Part shown: positions 12,901-34,428 of the stretch, piece by piece
How the letters are laid out: each line of letters opens with the position of its first letter
How positions within the stretch are numbered: position 1 is the stretch's first letter
Assembly: GCF_001577835.2 (NCBI RefSeq)
Contig: NC_029516.1
Location: forward strand, 161,274,384 to 161,338,383
DNA: 64,000 nt
Direction: 5' to 3'
Source: Coturnix japonica
Lineage: Eukaryota; Chordata; Aves; Galliformes; Phasianidae
The notes under the pieces: model-generated
What the model was told of the DNA's origin: nothing
Seen by the model: the letters and a program-made list of their open reading frames with translations, nothing else
Databases searched by the model: none
Made by a program: the position numbers and the translations under genes

Positions 12901-14847
12901 TCCTGCCATGAATTTCTTGGTGTAGCATTGCCCAGGAGGAAGGCAGCTTTTTGAACAATGGCATAAGTAGAATCCCCCATCTCTTTTCCCAGGTTGAAGA
13001 ATGGCAGTCTCCCTAATGGCTCTTTGTACAGGCTTCATTTCTTACCTTTATGTCATCCCTTCTTGCCTCTTAACTTCCCGCAGTCATTATTCCCTATTCT
13101 CAGTATTTTGTGTGTTGCTCACATTTATTTACAGATTGAAGAGAGCTTTAACAAGTTGAGGAGGCCAAAATGAGATGATATCATTTTGATTATTGAGTTT
13201 TCTGTTAATTTTAACTATCTCCGGACAGCTGAGGTGAACTGGTGCAGTAACAACAAGTATTTTGCTGAAGTATTTTCACCTCTTTTTCAGGACTGGAAAT
13301 TCAGACAAGCTTATCACTGCAGAGCTAGGAAGGAAAGCGGAGGAGAACTTGCCTGCTGCACCAACAGAGAACACAAGCTCAAATGCGAGACAAGGTGAAA
13401 GTCACAGGAGAGTGCTTTGCTTTGATAATATCCTACCCGCTGCAGGTGGAAACACACAAGCACAGACTGCTAAGAGTTTGCCCCAAAAAGAAAGAAATGA
13501 GAACTCTTCGTTTGCTGTTGATTCAGCACCATCCTCCGCCAAAGGACAGGCTGCAAAGCGAGACAAAGATAAAACATTGCCTAGAATTCTCTGCAAGCCA
13601 GAAATTGCCTGCAACAGAAGCACAGCTGTGAAGGAGCCTCAGCCTGAGCGGAAGGTGGTAACAGCAGGGCTTCCCTCAGATTCCTTCCACAAGGCTACAG
13701 CAAATAAAGAAAACGAATTGCGAAGAGATAGTGATGAAAAACAGAAGAACCAGGACACTGCCAAACTGTCCAATGGCCAGCAGAGCGTCAGCTTATGGAA
13801 TGAGAAGACAGTTGCTTCGGTGCAAGAACTGAACAAGAAGCAAGGCTCGCTGTCGAATGCAAACAGCAAATCTTCACCGCCTGTTTCTCTGTCTTCAAAA
13901 GAGCCAAAGCGAGAAGCAGCTAAAGTTTCCAACCAAGGCCTTTGCCTGTCGAGTCCGTTCACCAAGCAGTGTGTGGAAATGTTGCAGGACATTCAGTGGC
14001 ACAGCCCTAGTAGTAAAACAGTAGAAAATGGCGAATTGCCAGTACCCCGTACCCCGTCTGGAGTTGGAGACAGGCATACAGATGATACCGCAGACAGTGT
14101 ACGGACCCCAACCTGCCGGCGCTTCAACGAGGACAGTGCAACCCCGAGAATCATGGTCCCTCCTGCCACACCAGACCTGCCCGCCTGCAGCCCTGCCAGC
14201 GAAACTGGGAGTGAGAACAGCGTCAGTATGGCTGCCCACACACTGATGATCCTATCGCGGGCTGCTATTGCGAGGACTAGCACTGCAACTCCTCTGAAGG
14301 ACAACACCCAGCAGTTCAGGTCTTTAAGGAGCACAGTAAAGAAAAGGAAACTGGAGGACTTGAATGAGGGCGAGAGAAATTCTCGTTCCACAAATAGAAA
14401 AGAGCTCCAAAGCTCTCCAACGCCGTCAAAAAAGAAGAAAATAAAGGTAAGTACAGGCACTATTAAAACTGTGAATGTATTTGACATGTATAATGTTTGT
14501 AATGGTTCAGAGGCATTAGTCCAAATCATAGAATAATAGAATTACCCAGGTTGGAAAAGACCTTGAAGATCATTAAGTCCAACGCAGCCTAACCAGTACC
14601 CTATCTCTAAAAACCCTCTGCAAAATCATATCCCTGAGCACCACATCCAAACGGCTCTTAAACACATCCAGGGATGGTGATTCAACCACCTCCCTGGGGA
14701 ATGCTTCCATAATGCTTTGGTACCTCCGCTTTCTCAGTATCTCACACGTGTTCTTTTCTTCTCCTACAGAAAAAGAAGCTCCCAAATTCTTTTCCAGCGG
14801 GAATGGATGTGGACAAGTTCTTGTTATCTTTGCATTATGATGAATGA
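866..14847 (+). CDS. NPAT: NPAT, nuclear protein coactivator of histone transcription (coding exons 2-18)
   Basis: NPAT is the cyclin E-CDK2 substrate that concentrates in histone locus bodies and activates replication-dependent histone genes at the G1/S transition. Joining 866-984, 2491-2551, 3774-3846, 4316-4356, 5447-5677, 6181-6235, 6511-6643, 6916-7007, 7091-7178, 7747-7843, 8309-8434, 9182-10873, 12278-12393, 12501-12609, 12807-12864, 13291-14446 and 14770-14847 gives one open frame of about 1,440 codons, matching human NPAT end to end. The first exon (about 12 residues, start of the LisH motif) lies beyond the left edge. Visible landmarks are the LisH remainder, the block [20 protein letters not shown], the region with SSPAKSPSK, the RRVLCFD motif, VPRTPSG and the C-terminal lysine cluster before [15 protein letters not shown] and TP sites fit CDK2 control. 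In mammals NPAT shares a divergent promoter with ATM, which would lie to the left. Introns hold CR1 pieces and one mariner-type element. Confidence 0.97.
2491..2551 (+). CDS. NPAT: NPAT exon 3
   Basis: It follows a long T-rich tract ending in CCAG and ends at a GTAAAG donor. It encodes [20 protein letters not shown], which continues the conserved N-terminal region. Entry is phase 0 and exit phase 1. Confidence 0.95.
3774..3846 (+). CDS. NPAT: NPAT exon 4
   Basis: The acceptor is TTTAG and the donor GTAATG. It encodes [20 protein letters not shown] then LSQI, where human has [21 protein letters not shown]. Entry is phase 1 and exit phase 2. Confidence 0.95.
4316..4356 (+). CDS. NPAT: NPAT exon 5 (41-base exon)
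   Basis: A very short exon with acceptor TTCTAG and donor GTAAGT. It encodes [14 protein letters not shown], where human has RSMQSSPRFAGSQR. It is called from the phase fit on both sides and the protein match. Confidence 0.9.
5447..5677 (+). CDS. NPAT: NPAT exon 6
   Basis: The acceptor is CTCTAG and the donor GTAAGT. It encodes [20 protein letters not shown] and a proline-, serine- and glutamine-rich stretch, as in human NPAT. Entry and exit are both phase 1. Confidence 0.95.
6181..6235 (+). CDS. NPAT: NPAT exon 7 (55-base exon)
   Basis: This exon is needed to bridge phases: exon 6 exits in phase 1 and exon 8 must be entered in phase 2. It encodes [18 protein letters not shown], where human has AQEKKTHASLMSPGRRK. 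The acceptor is TTCCAG and the donor GTGACC, a weaker GT site than its neighbours. Confidence 0.88.
6511..6643 (+). CDS. NPAT: NPAT exon 8
   Basis: The acceptor is TTTCAG and the donor GTGAGT. It encodes [20 protein letters not shown], then an acidic stretch with [16 protein letters not shown]. Human shares SESQRKS at the start. Exit is phase 0. Confidence 0.9.
6916..7007 (+). CDS. NPAT: NPAT exon 9
   Basis: The acceptor is TTCTAG and the donor GTAATA. It encodes [20 protein letters not shown] then [10 protein letters not shown], almost the same as human. Exit is phase 2. Confidence 0.95.
7091..7178 (+). CDS. NPAT: NPAT exon 10
   Basis: The acceptor is TTCCAG and the donor GTGAGT. It encodes [20 protein letters not shown] then [10 protein letters not shown], matching human TEPETSIDEFLGLP. 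Exit is phase 0. Confidence 0.95.
7747..7843 (+). CDS. NPAT: NPAT exon 11
   Basis: The acceptor is TCTTAG and the donor GTAGGG. It encodes [20 protein letters not shown] then [12 protein letters not shown], the most conserved internal block of NPAT, essentially identical to human. Exit is phase 1. Confidence 0.96.
8309..8434 (+). CDS. NPAT: NPAT exon 12
   Basis: The acceptor is AAACAG and the donor GTACGT. It encodes [20 protein letters not shown] then [20 protein letters not shown]. Human is similar but diverged (KTKNNKNISQ, IVLADETNL). Another GT lies a few bases on, but only this donor gives the phase needed by the next exon. Confidence 0.88.
9182..10873 (+). CDS. NPAT: NPAT exon 13 (large central exon)
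   Basis: A 1,692-base exon open throughout, with acceptor TTATAG and donor GTAATT. It codes for a serine-, threonine- and glutamate-rich, probably disordered region. Its last third is strongly conserved: [66 protein letters not shown]. The SP motifs there align with known CDK2 sites of human NPAT (inference from alignment). Exit is phase 1. Confidence 0.97.
11029..11292 (+). repeat. CR1 LINE 3' fragment in NPAT intron 13
   Basis: The sequence runs from GGACCAGAGGGAATGG to the typical tail GGTTATTCTATGATTCTATG. It is 5'-truncated as CR1 copies usually are and lies about 155 bases after the exon 13 donor. Confidence 0.88.
11684..12229. mobile_element. Short mariner-type DNA transposon (GalluHop-like)
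   Basis: The ends are near-perfect inverted repeats. The left end reads GGTCGCTCTGAAAGTAATGC and the right end, reverse-complemented, reads GGTCGCTCCTTAAGTAATGC; both continue CCTCtattt-like for about 28 bases. TA precedes the left end, while the right flank (CT) no longer shows it. At about 546 bp with no intact transposase frame, it is an internally deleted non-autonomous copy. The terminal sequence matches my memory of the galliform mariner GalluHop. A 20-base unit is tandemly duplicated at 11776-11815. Confidence 0.75.
12278..12393 (+). CDS. NPAT: NPAT exon 14
   Basis: The acceptor is TTTTAG and the donor GTAGCC. It encodes [20 protein letters not shown] then [18 protein letters not shown], close to human. 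It begins only about 50 bases after the right end of the mariner-type element in the preceding intron. Confidence 0.95.
12501..12609 (+). CDS. NPAT: NPAT exon 15
   Basis: The acceptor is TACAAG and the donor GTATTC. It encodes [20 protein letters not shown] then [16 protein letters not shown], matching human VLHMPLTAPVCNRSIPQFPV. The intron before it is only 107 bases. Exit is phase 1. Confidence 0.95.
12807..12864 (+). CDS. NPAT: NPAT exon 16 (58-base exon)
   Basis: The acceptor is TTCTAG and the donor GTAAGA. It encodes [19 protein letters not shown], with weak similarity to human GKQVNNLVDSSGHS. The call rests mainly on splice sites and a perfect phase fit (1 in, 2 out). Confidence 0.85.
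13291..14446 (+). CDS. NPAT: NPAT exon 17 (large C-terminal exon)
   Basis: A 1,156-base open exon with acceptor TTTCAG and donor GTAAGT. Landmarks shared with human are [22 protein letters not shown] (here [14 protein letters not shown]), [36 protein letters not shown] and [14 protein letters not shown]. It ends in the lysine run KKKKIK. Exit is phase 0. Confidence 0.97.
14527..14741 (-). repeat. CR1 LINE fragment in the last NPAT intron
   Basis: Antisense CR1 starting at the tail (CATAGAATAATAGAATTACC) and running into the body (CTTAAACACATCCAGGGATG). It occupies most of the 323-base intron and ends about 28 bases before the exon 18 acceptor. Confidence 0.85.
14770..14847 (+). CDS. NPAT: NPAT exon 18 (terminal coding exon)
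   Basis: The acceptor is CTACAG. It encodes [20 protein letters not shown] then LHYDE and a TGA stop at 14845-14847, almost identical to the human C terminus. An antisense CR1 fragment fills most of the 323-base intron before it. Confidence 0.97.
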   Translation, partial: KKKLPNSFPAGMDVDKFLLSLHYDE

Positions 14848-16033
14848 AATACGGTGAACTGTGACAGTATAGAGCTAGCTATCGTTATGCTGAGGTTTTG
14901 CATGAGAATTTAGTTCTGAAGGGTGAGTTGCACTTTCAGTGCACTGAAGTTTCACTTTATAGCAAAATCATGCTGTTTCTGAAGCAGGTTGCTAAGTGTA
15001 AATATTGAGTTGGTATATGTTTATTTTTGAGAAAGCACTTGCGCAATTATAGAGCCATTTACTTTGCAAAGTTGTAAATTTGTACAAATGTAATGTTAAG
15101 GAGTTGTACGTTTCCCGTTACACCACGTTGTCTGTGCTCTGCTGCATTCTCTGTTACCCATCAGAACTGCTTTGTCCCTTCGTACAGACATTGTGCGTTG
15201 GAAGGCGACGTTTGTAGTTCCCTGTTCTGAGCCTCGGGTTGTTAACCTGCCTTGCTGAGTCCCACAGGAGTTTCACCTTTGGCTCTGTCTGGTTTGGACT
15301 CCAAGCCTGTTCTCCTGGAACCGTCAGACCTGTGTTGTAAGGCTTGGAGGGAGCGAACAGAAATACCTGGTAACTAAACAGAAGGAAAAAAAGAAACCCA
15401 CCCCAAAGCATTTCTGATCTTTTGAAGGTTTTCCCAACCAGGCCCTGAGACAGAAGGACTTCAATCTGTGTAGGCCTCATGTGTTTACAGCATTTCTTAC
15501 ACAGGGTGTCTTCTGAATGCAAAATTACTTCCAGTACGAATACTTACACTGTAGCCACAGCTGGACAAGGATTTCAAGTGCTCTACAGCAGGAGTAAATT
15601 CTTTCATCCATCATTTGTTGAGAAAGCATCTGTTAGTATTACTTATCCTGACCAGACGTAGTAAGATTTGCACCGATCTTTGTGTTTAACATAGAACTTG
15701 CTGTAGTTACACAAACTCTTCAGGAGAAGAGCAGCTCAACCTGCAATTGATGTACTGATATTAGCATGGGACAAAATGAGCACCCTAATCTTTGCTCTAA
15801 TACCATAGAACGCTCTCTTCTGGTGTCCTCCTTTGTTCTCAAGTTGTTGAGGTCTTAAACAATGCGAGTTTTCTTTAAGAGAGCTGTACAGCAACAGGGC
15901 AATGTTTCAGATAGTATACAAGGATTCCTAAGGAACCAATATTATGCAGTAGATGTTTATATTAAACCCATCCAATAACTAAATACTGCATAGCATTTAC
16001 AGCTTGAATAAATATTTTTGTTTTAATAACGAG
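14848..16033 (+). other. NPAT: NPAT 3' UTR with poly(A) signal
   Basis: About 1.2 kb of non-coding sequence after the NPAT stop. An AATAAA signal lies at 16007-16012, followed by a GT-rich stretch, so cleavage near 16030 is likely. The end is inferred from the signal; no transcript was seen. Confidence 0.7.
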
Positions 16034-16910
16034 TGTGTCCTGTTTAACGTTTTGTTTGTCAGCTGAGGAGTTTGGTGGATATCGTATAGATATGTTATGG
16101 TGGTGTAGGTCAGTCACTTTTGAAGTCAGAAATGAGTATTTGCATTAATTCGTAGAATGGAATCATAGAACGGCCTGGGTTGAAAAGGAGCACAATGGTT
16201 TCAACCCCCTGCTACATGCAGGATCGCCAGCCATCAGACCAGGCTGCCCAGAGCCACATCCAGCCTGGCCCTGAATGCCTCCAGGGATGGGGGCACAGTA
16301 TTTGTCCCCCTTCCTTAGCGGAAGTAAGGTTAAAGGCAGTCATCTGGGAAACATATGGTGAGGTAAGAAAGCAGCTGTCCTCTATCACACTAAGAAATGA
16401 GGGAGTGTTTTTCTTCTGCAGCCAGTGAGTAGAACAGATGGGTGCAATAGCCCATTTTTGGCCTCTGGCATAAAGTGTCGAAGAAACTGCATCTCACAGA
16501 AGCCTTGAACAGGATTCACTCTGCAGGAAGGTATTTTCCTATTTCCCCATACTTGCAAAATATATGCTTAACTTAGTTTCCCTGAAGACATAACTGAGCT
16601 TTTGAGTACAGCCAGCCACAGGGCAGTGTTACTGAAGGAGGGAACTGTGCTTGCACAATTCTAGTCCTGAACCTGCCTCAGTTCAGAGGAGTAGTGACAG
16701 AAGCTCACACCACAAGTAGTCACAGGAGCACAAGCAGGATTTTGAGGTTAGGCCGCCCTTAGCTGTGCTCTGTCAGGACCTGCAGATCTAAGTAAGTCAC
16801 CCACCGCGGCTCCCAGCATACTTAACACTAAGGCGGGTCATAAGAGAGCTAGAGGAGGCAACGTGACTCAAGAGAACATGGTGGCAGCTGAGGAACCACA
16901 AGTGAGAGGA
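16034..16910. other. Spacer between the NPAT and ACAT1 3' ends
   Basis: About 0.9 kb separates the two convergent genes. It contains one antisense CR1 fragment (16155-16300). I see no coding or RNA gene in the rest. Confidence 0.7.
16155..16300 (-). repeat. CR1 LINE fragment in the NPAT-ACAT1 spacer
   Basis: Antisense CR1: GAATCATAGAACGGCCTGGG, then CCAGAGCCACATCCAGCC and CCTCCAGGGATGGGG. It belongs to the same subfamily as the copy at 20397. Confidence 0.88.
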
Positions 16911-16914
16911 GCTG

Positions 16915-17170
16915 CAGTTGACATCAACATTCTTTATTGTCAGCTCTTGATACGTTATCATGATTTCACATTTTTTGCTTGTACTGTATGAAAACTTGTG
17001 TTGAAGTACAAAAGCCCATTTGTTCGCATCAATCATCAGTGATAGTTCTGGAAGTTTTAGAATAGCTGCTGAGGAATTCACCCCTTTACTGCTAAGGGGT
17101 AACAGCTGCTGCTCCTCGCTTTGATCACAGATTTTTTTAAGGCTTATTTTTTTCCAGCAACTGTTTGGGC
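16915..17170 (-). other. ACAT1: ACAT1 3' UTR with poly(A) signal
   Basis: The stop codon is at 17171-17173. Reading down the - strand, AATAAA occurs at 16933-16938, so the 3' UTR is probably only about 250 bases. The end point is inferred. Confidence 0.6.
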
Positions 17171-28432
<11,262 letters not shown>

Positions 28433-28927
28433 CTGCTCCTGCTCCTGCCGTCACCTTCACCGCCGCCCCGCCCGCAGCCTATAGGCGGCCGCGCGCCGTC
28501 ACCTCCCCGCTCCCCATTGGTAGAAGGGCTGAAGGCGGGACTAGTTGCGGCCTTGCTATTGGCTGAGCTCGAAGCCGGCCCGCGCTGTCACACGCCGCCT
28601 CCCCGCTCAGCCCTCTCTCCACAGCCGGGACGGGCCGTGCGGGTGTCGCGTCGTGTGGCGGCCCATCGCGCCGCCCCTCGGAGCCCCACGGTGGGCAGTT
28701 CTGATTTCCTCGGTGTTCGAAAGCCGCTGGACAAGAGGTGAGAGCCGGGTGGGAGCAGCACAGGCCGCAGGTGTGGGCGGGGAACGTCTGCAGAGAGTGG
28801 ATGGCAACAAGGATGGATGGGGCCTGGAGCGTCTCCCTCAAGGCTGAGGGACTAGGGGGGGACGACGACGACACTGTTTTTATGGGGATCTGGCTTTGTA
28901 CCGGTAAAGATCGCAAAGCCAGATTGT

Positions 28928-29018
28928 AAGGATATGATTTAACTGGTAAGTATTGGTGATGGTTGGACTGGATGATCTTCTAGGTCTTTTCCAACATTGA
29001 TAATTCTGTGATCGTGTA
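28928..29018 (+). repeat. Short CR1 3' end
   Basis: About 90 bases: GATATGATTTAACTGGTAAG, then GGTTGGACTGGATGATCTTC and CCAACATTGATAATTCTGTG. It is just upstream of the ACAT1 promoter. Confidence 0.8.
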
Positions 29019-29369
29019 TCCTTGAAGCAGCACTGAATGCACACTGGGACCGTTTCCACACACAGTGGGATTTCCACAAGGAAATCCTCAGCAGAAGCTC
29101 TCGGTCTGTTCCTCATCCCCTCATGCCGCAGCCCACTGGGATTCTGCCAGCTGTGCCAAATGTAACACAGTGGGGCCAGCGCTGATGTTCTCTCACATGG
29201 AAAAGCACCTGGACCCCCAAACATACTGATTAAAATACCATTTATTGGCACTTGCACGAGAAAAAAGGAGGGTACAGATAATCTCATGTCCCTTAGGATG
29301 CTGGGAGCCCCAAGCTGTACAGAAACCTCCAGCCAGGGAAGGACAGGTGCTTTTGAAGTAAAACAAAGT

Positions 29370-29701
29370 CACAGAATCACAGAATTATCAAGGTTGGAAA
29401 AGACCTAGATCATCTAGTCCAACCATTACCAATACTTCCCAGCTAAATCATATTCCTCAACACAACATCCAAATGTTTCTTGAACACTCCCATGGTCAGT
29501 GACTCCACAACCTCCCTGGGCAGTGCATTCCAATGCCTGGCTACCCTTTCTGAGAAGTAATACTTCCTACTGTCCAGCCTGGATCTCCCCTGGTGCAGCT
29601 TAAAACCATTCCCTCTAGTTCTATCATCAATTACACGAGAGAAGAGGCCAACACCTAGCTCACTACAGCCACCCTCCAGGAAGTTAAAGAGAGTCAAAAG
29701 T
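29370..29701 (-). repeat. CR1 LINE fragment in the ACAT1-CUL5 spacer
   Basis: Antisense CR1 of about 330 bases, from CACAGAATCACAGAATTATC to AGGAAGTTAAAGAGAGTC. Relatively little diverged. Confidence 0.88.
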
Positions 29702-30999
29702 GAGTCTCAAGCTGCAGAACTCCAGCACATGGAGAAGCCATGTAAAGAAAAAGGAAACATCTCTGCAGAGCACGTACTTCAGAATACAAAGCTTTTAACA
29801 TCAAAAAACGCAAGAAGAACCTTTGATGGGCCAAACCAAAGAGTCATCCAAGTCAGCTCCCCCACGTGCCTGGGGATGCAGCTGGTGCAGCGTCTCTGTG
29901 GCAGCTTGGGCTGCACTTTCCCCTGGGAAGCAGGAGGGTAAATAAACAGAATGTTTACATACAGGCTCCCTGCCCTGACCCCACATGGACCTGCAGGACC
30001 ACGGCCGTACCAGCTGCCTCCTGGCCCAGCCCAGTGGGCATCACATTGTGGGGAAGGAGAAAAGCCTTTTGCCTATGGGATATCAGCGGCTGCAAGGATA
30101 CAACAGGGGACAGCAGGCACTAGTAAAGGTGCTTTCCAGCATTTTATGGCTTTGGTCCTGTGAAAAAACTCACGCATCCTCTTCTTCCTTCCCCTGCACT
30201 TGTTGCTTTCTCCAGTCAGCTGATTATTTCCTTTCCCCCCCTCCCCTCCTTTCTCCCTTAGCTCTTTTTCTCTAGGAGAGCCTATGCACTGCTCAGAAAG
30301 GTTGCCATGCTAAGCAAAGTCAAAGGTAAAGCCAAGTTCTACATTTATCAGAAGACTGAAGAAGGTTTGAAGCCTTCCACATTTAAGTCTCTGATCATAC
30401 CTAAGCTGTGATCATGTGAAGTCATTGTGAAAGCTCTGCCAATAGGAACTGCTAGGTCAATAATTGCCACGTGGACTGAAGAGTCAATTAAAAAAACCCC
30501 TATTTATTCCATACAAACAAACCTTTGCACATACCAGAAAGCACAAAACATTGGGTGCACTAGAAGAAATAAAGAAGCTGAAAAGTAAGAATAAAATTCC
30601 CATTGAAATAGAAGGACAATGAGAGAAGCCAGCACAGAAGAAGCACAGCTTGGAGCAGCCAGCCCTTTCCACACCATCTGCTTGGTGCAGAACGAGGCAC
30701 CATCAGTCCCAGCAACGCGGTGATGGCACCACAAATGTTCAGCGACGGCCATTTAAGTCATCACAGAGACTTCAGTTCCTGAAGGCCCTGACAAGAAGGG
30801 ATCTTTATTATCGTATTAGATCTTTATTAGCTGTCTCTCCTCCCTCACCCCACTTCTTTTGCTTTTTATTTCCTAAACATACACTGATCAAAACAGACCT
30901 TAGACTGATTTTTTTAGGAGCAGCTCGCTCTTGCCTGAACTAGACTTAAACCTTCAGCAGGAGAAAGAGACCAAAATATCTTGCTGATACATGCGTAGT

Positions 31000-33900
31000 C
31001 TTTTATATTACATTTTTATTTTGCAAGAAAATAAATTATACAACTTAAAAAATAAAATTCAAAAATTAAGCAGTACATCAAAATAGTTCAGCTGGACTGC
31101 CATACAGAACTACCACCATTCCAAACTGTACAGCGTTATCACCTCGGGAGTGGCACACATTCAGAACTGTAAATACCGTACGCGGATAGATATTACAACT
31201 CAGGAACTCAAGTTTGCTCAACACTCCAGACTACATATAGTGTATATGACAGGAAAGCTTTCGTGTATTGTTTATTTCAGAAATCTGACCTCCAAGGGTT
31301 ACAAAGATAGCATCCCAGTCATCCGGATGAAAATAGAAAAGAGTTTGAGTTTAAGATAGCAAATCGTTCTGTAAAACTATCAAATCTTTTTGCCAATTGT
31401 ATTGTCAAAATGCGCCCTTTGCAGGGCAATGGCATCCCAACGCAAATCAATGCAACGTGTGAACATTCAATGCGTTTAGATTAAGTTCATAAAGGTGGAA
31501 ACAGGAAAGTCACATTTCCTTTTGGAAACGCAACTGTGTTACGGTCATAACAAACGAATGAAAGATGAACAAAAATAGGAGCTAGGATCGCCAACTGTGG
31601 AAAGAGGAAAATGGAAGACTTCAGAATTGAAACCAAGATCCTCATCATGTTGTTGGGACAGAGAAAGTTTTAACAGAATTCCTTAATTAAACCCATGAAG
31701 AGCGATTCCCCCCCTCCCCCCAGCCTCATCTACAACAGGCTTTCTCCATAGCCGTTCACCGTGGCAGTGTGTGTGGCAACATGCTCCTCAGATGTAGCAC
31801 CTCTTTTAAGCAAGGTCTTTGGACATGTGAATTCATAGCTAAAAACTGCAGCCTTAAAAGTGCGTTGTTGCCATATTGCAAGTGAAGAATAGTTCATTTT
31901 CATTCAGAGCTGAACTCTGCCGTCCCCAAGAGAACATTCACCCCAGCTACCTCCCTGTGCCCAGCTGATACGAGTCTAAGTGCATACTGGTGAAAGTGAC
32001 CTGATGAAGGATGCTAAACACGATTCTGCATCTGTAACAAATTTGCTGGTGTGATTCTCAGATTTAATAAAAAACCAACATCCATTTTCGGCAAGTATTT
32101 AAAGAAAAATGACCATGTTGTAGGCACATAACCAACTGTATTTCCACATCCCAGGTGTTGAGAAGTACATGGTAACTTTGAGTTTATACTATTTCAAACT
32201 TATGAGTTGAAGGAAAACAGTTTGTTAGATTTTAACAACCTGCTGCTTTCTGCACGCGCTCCAGCTTCCTGAATGATTGCATATAAGACGCTCTCAACTC
32301 CTCTCAACCTAAGTCAATGGCTTCAGAAGCTGCATTACCCAGTGCTCCTTCTGTGTGTTCCTCTGTGGTAAAGGGTTGGAATTTCTTACGGTGAGGCTGT
32401 GCTCAGACTGGTATGTTTACAGCTCTGGGTTGTCAGTTTATCCCAACTATCTCAAGTGAGCACTTACTGAAATTTACCTTTCCAATACTGAAACTCCCGT
32501 AGCACAAGGATTTTATTAGAATTTTGTTTCCTATCATTGGAATAGTTTTAGTGGCTAATTACACAGTGTACCACTTGCTTTTGATTCTGAATAGCAACAC
32601 CATAGGAGACGAAAAAAAATGCATTATTTTTCAACAGCATTTACTGTTTTTAATCAGTAAAAGCATCGAGCTTAATTTGTAATGTGTAAATGCTAATTTG
32701 CCAGCTCTCAGTGTCTCTCCATCTCTTCTTATTCATGAAACCTCTGGCACTGCAAATTTCTCAGTCAAATAGAGGACCAAGTACACACCATATGCAGGCA
32801 GTCACGATGGCATTTATATTAATAAGCAGACCAAGCAGCTTGTTTAAGGGGGCAAACAGCCACTCTCGTAGTGAGTTTGCTTTCAAACCACTCTTATTTC
32901 ACCCTTTACTGCAACCACGTAAAAATAAACTCCTCCTCTTAATGGAAGGTTTTCCTTTTTGACTCAAGTCAATCCTATCCTCCACCCTCTTCCAATCATT
33001 TGAGAAGACCTTGAGATATTGTATTTGAACTGGTAAAATAAAAAGAACGCACACTTGCAATTTATATACGAATATTCATACAGAACTGAGAAAGGCTCAA
33101 CTTACCTTTTGTCCCAAGACAGGCACTCTGCTCCACTGATTCCTATTACAGCCCAGGACACGTTGGGACATTTCAGAGTAGCAGAGGCAAGCATTGCCAA
33201 ACAACTACTTCAGATGATTGCAAACAGAAAAGGTAACATTAAGAAATTGAAATTCCTGGTGCAATGTTGGCACTCTCTCCACATATATCTTACAAGGTGT
33301 TTTTCCTAAGCTTTTCACCATTTCTGTTAGAATTGTATTTCCCATTCTGACACTTTCAAAATGAAAAGCAGAGCATTTGTTTGTCACAGATGTTGACTTT
33401 TCAAGGAACAAAACAGCCAACGTATGATTAACCTTACATCCATCCATACAGAGAGAGCTACCAGTGAGGAATTGATGCAGGGATTTTTGAGAGTTACCTC
33501 CTTTCTGAGAATCTGTGCATCAATTGCTCTTTAATGCATTCGGATATACAGCATACTTAAATATCTGGCATACAAATATTAAATGTATAAGGAAATACAC
33601 TTAATATTTCTGTTCACTATAACAGACCCATCTATGGAAACTGTTTTTATAGTGGAATATCATTCAAGAAAGCTTTGCCTTCTCAAAAAGGATTGTACCA
33701 AATCGTCTGTCCAAATAAAGTAACAAATAATGTATATCCACTTCTTTACAGAAAACAATTTAAAAACAACCATCTCTTGTTTGGAGAAAAGTATCACCCA
33801 TGAGTTGGAATTGTTTTTATGTCACTTATGTGTCAAATATTAAAATCCAGTTACTAGATTGAAGCACTGCTCTAGCCAACAGATTTTAATGATAACAAAT

Positions 33901-34428
33901 ATATATCAGTTTGTGAGGCATGTGTCTCTCAAATGTTATTACAAAAAGGATCAAAGGTGGACAGTACATGACTCTGCTGATCCAGAACACAAAAGTGAAA
34001 GTGCTACTTCTAGTCCTAATTGCATTAAAAAAAGAAAACAACAACAAAAACCAAAACAAAACTAGTAGCAGTTCCTCAGTGCATGAATATTTGAATATTT
34101 TTCCTTGTGCAAGTACTGGTCATCTAAAAACCCAAACCTGTATTCTTCCTGGTGGGTGTAAGTCAAATCTACTTTTAAAAGTTCACAACGGGCTCTTCAT
34201 GAATGCAGGTTTCCCACAAAACAGCATGCTGTTAAAAGTGTGCAACATGAAGGGAATGCCATCATGCTAGCTGAATGAGATTGGCAAAATAGAGTCCTCT
34301 TTAAGGTAAGGCAGGGATTTTAATACGTAATGAAAGTCAAAACAGGTCCTTCTGCAGCACAAACTGTTGCAGCTGTCTGTCCAAGCACCCTTCTGTTTAT
34401 GTTCTCAGCAGCTCACAGAGTCCTCGCA
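31000..34428 (-). other. CUL5: CUL5 long 3' UTR
   Basis: The CUL5 stop is at 34429-34431. Downstream on the - strand are 3.4 kb of unique, mostly AT-rich sequence in which I recognise no repeat. AATAAA occurs at 31015-31020, so the poly(A) site is probably near 31000. Mammalian CUL5 also has a long 3' UTR. The distal end is inferred, and earlier signals may be used too. Confidence 0.6.

Larger units (their letters stand above)
28901..31000. other. Spacer between ACAT1 and CUL5
   Basis: About 2 kb between the ACAT1 promoter and the likely CUL5 poly(A) site. It holds a short CR1 3' end (28928-29018), a longer antisense CR1 (29370-29701) and AT- or pyrimidine-rich unique sequence. I recognise no gene; the open frames here are short and unlike any protein I know. 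Confidence 0.6.

Noticed and set aside
13993-14529. Long - strand open frame opposite NPAT exon 17
   Set aside because: It is the antisense shadow of a conserved coding exon; its peptide resembles nothing known.
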